6,602 nucleotides of DNA from contig DASTCG010000135.1 of the NCBI GenBank assembly GCA_035711385.1, positions 1 to 6,602 on the forward strand, given 5' to 3'. The DNA comes from JACDAN01 sp035711385 (GTDB taxonomy: Bacteria > Actinomycetota > Thermoleophilia > Gaiellales > Gaiellaceae). The notes below the pieces were generated by a model, which saw only the letters and a list, made by a program, of their open reading frames with translations, was not told the DNA's origin and did not search any database. Shown here in pieces: positions 6,269 through 6,602 of this stretch. The number at the start of each line of letters is the position of its first letter. Position 1 is the stretch's first letter. The position numbers and the translations under genes were made by a program.

Positions 6269-6586
6269 CTAGTCCGGTTTGCCTGCCGCGCGCTCGGAAG
6301 CGGCGGAAGCTGCATCGGCATAGGCGAGCTGCAAGTTGGCAACGACCTGGCTGAAGTCTCGGTGCACCTCCTCCGGAACGGCGCCCTCGAGGGCGCCCAG
6401 CAGCGCCTTCATCGCCTCGATCGCAAGCCGCGCCTGTTCCAGGTCGCGGGTCGGCTCGTCCAGCTTCGCGAACCCGAGCTGCGCGAGGGTGGCGGCCGTC
6501 GAGAGCAGGAGGTCCGACACCTTCATCTGCCGGACGGCGTCGAGCAGCTGCTCCGGCGACGGCTCCTGCGACTCGGAATCAGGCAA
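6269..6586 (-). CDS. DUF1844-like small cytosolic protein
   Basis: This is a 105-residue protein without signal peptide or membrane helix. Residues about 22-93 resemble DUF1844: VSDLLLSTAATLAQLGF, then DLEQARLAIEAMKALLGAL (48-66) and a closing helix around VVANLQLAYADA (81-92). The family is small, helical and of unknown function. An acidic, Ser/Pro/Glu-rich N-terminus (1-13) and an Ala-rich tail ending KPD flank it. The start is a TTG at 6586-6584, chosen because AAGGAG (6596-6591) lies four bases upstream, the only good Shine-Dalgarno in the window; the first internal ATG (residue 21) would remove part of the first helix. It stops at TAG 6271-6269, 68 bases before the subtilase start. Its job is not deducible from the sequence, and the family assignment is from remembered pattern only. 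Confidence 0.75.
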   Translation of the reverse strand: MPDSESQEPSPEQLLDAVRQMKVSDLLLSTAATLAQLGFAKLDEPTRDLEQARLAIEAMKALLGALEGAVPEEVHRDFSQVVANLQLAYADAASAASERAAGKPD

Positions 6587-6602
6587 CGGGCTCCTTGGGC
6601 CT
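6579..6602 (-). CDS. possible C-terminal tail of an upstream gene (partial)
   Basis: In a second minus-strand frame the right edge of the window reads RPKEPVA followed by a TGA stop at 6581-6579. This would overlap the TTG start of the DUF1844-like gene by eight bases, a common arrangement for translationally coupled genes, with the Shine-Dalgarno inside the upstream gene. Only seven residues are visible, so the gene cannot be identified. A basic PK-containing end would suit a translation factor such as IF-3, but that is a guess. Confidence 0.3.
   Translation of the reverse strand, partial: RPKEPVA

Overview
The window is a stretch of very GC-rich DNA (about two thirds or more by eye), and every gene I can support lies on the minus strand. 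No gene names a taxon outright. The GC content, a potassium-independent H+-pyrophosphatase, an actinobacterial-type methylthioadenosine phosphorylase and secreted subtilases ending in a cysteine-containing PASTA domain together suggest a high-GC actinobacterium, perhaps of the Thermoleophilia (Gaiellales/Solirubrobacterales). That placement is inference.

In the direction of transcription (right to left) the layout is as follows. The last 24 bases may hold the tail of an upstream gene. A small DUF1844-like gene of 105 codons follows (6586-6269), then a 68-base gap with a perfect 10-bp palindrome and a weak -10-like box. Next come a secreted subtilase with a poly-proline linker and a C-terminal PASTA domain (6200-4584), an MTA phosphorylase gene, mtnP (4552-3764), and a second secreted subtilase with two Ig-like repeats and a PASTA domain (3749-1686). 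After a 62-base gap lies hppA, the membrane H+-translocating pyrophosphatase (1623-1), which is cut off by the left edge of the window.

The subtilase-mtnP-subtilase block is tightly packed, with gaps of 31 and 14 bases, so it is probably one transcript. The two proteases share their plan: Sec signal peptide, inhibitory propeptide, S8 catalytic domain, spacer and a single PASTA domain. They differ completely in the spacer. They should act outside the membrane, with the PASTA domain possibly holding them to cell-wall material. MtnP (cytosolic, methionine and purine salvage) and HppA (membrane energy coupling) are housekeeping functions with no obvious mechanistic link to the proteases.

I see no tRNA, rRNA, CRISPR array, insertion sequence or phage gene, and no stretch over 300 bases without a gene. 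I do not see a convincing new multi-gene system. The points most worth a second look are the paired PASTA-subtilases flanking mtnP, their lineage-specific cysteine pairs and swapped linkers, and the lack of Shine-Dalgarno sequences at four of the five gene starts.
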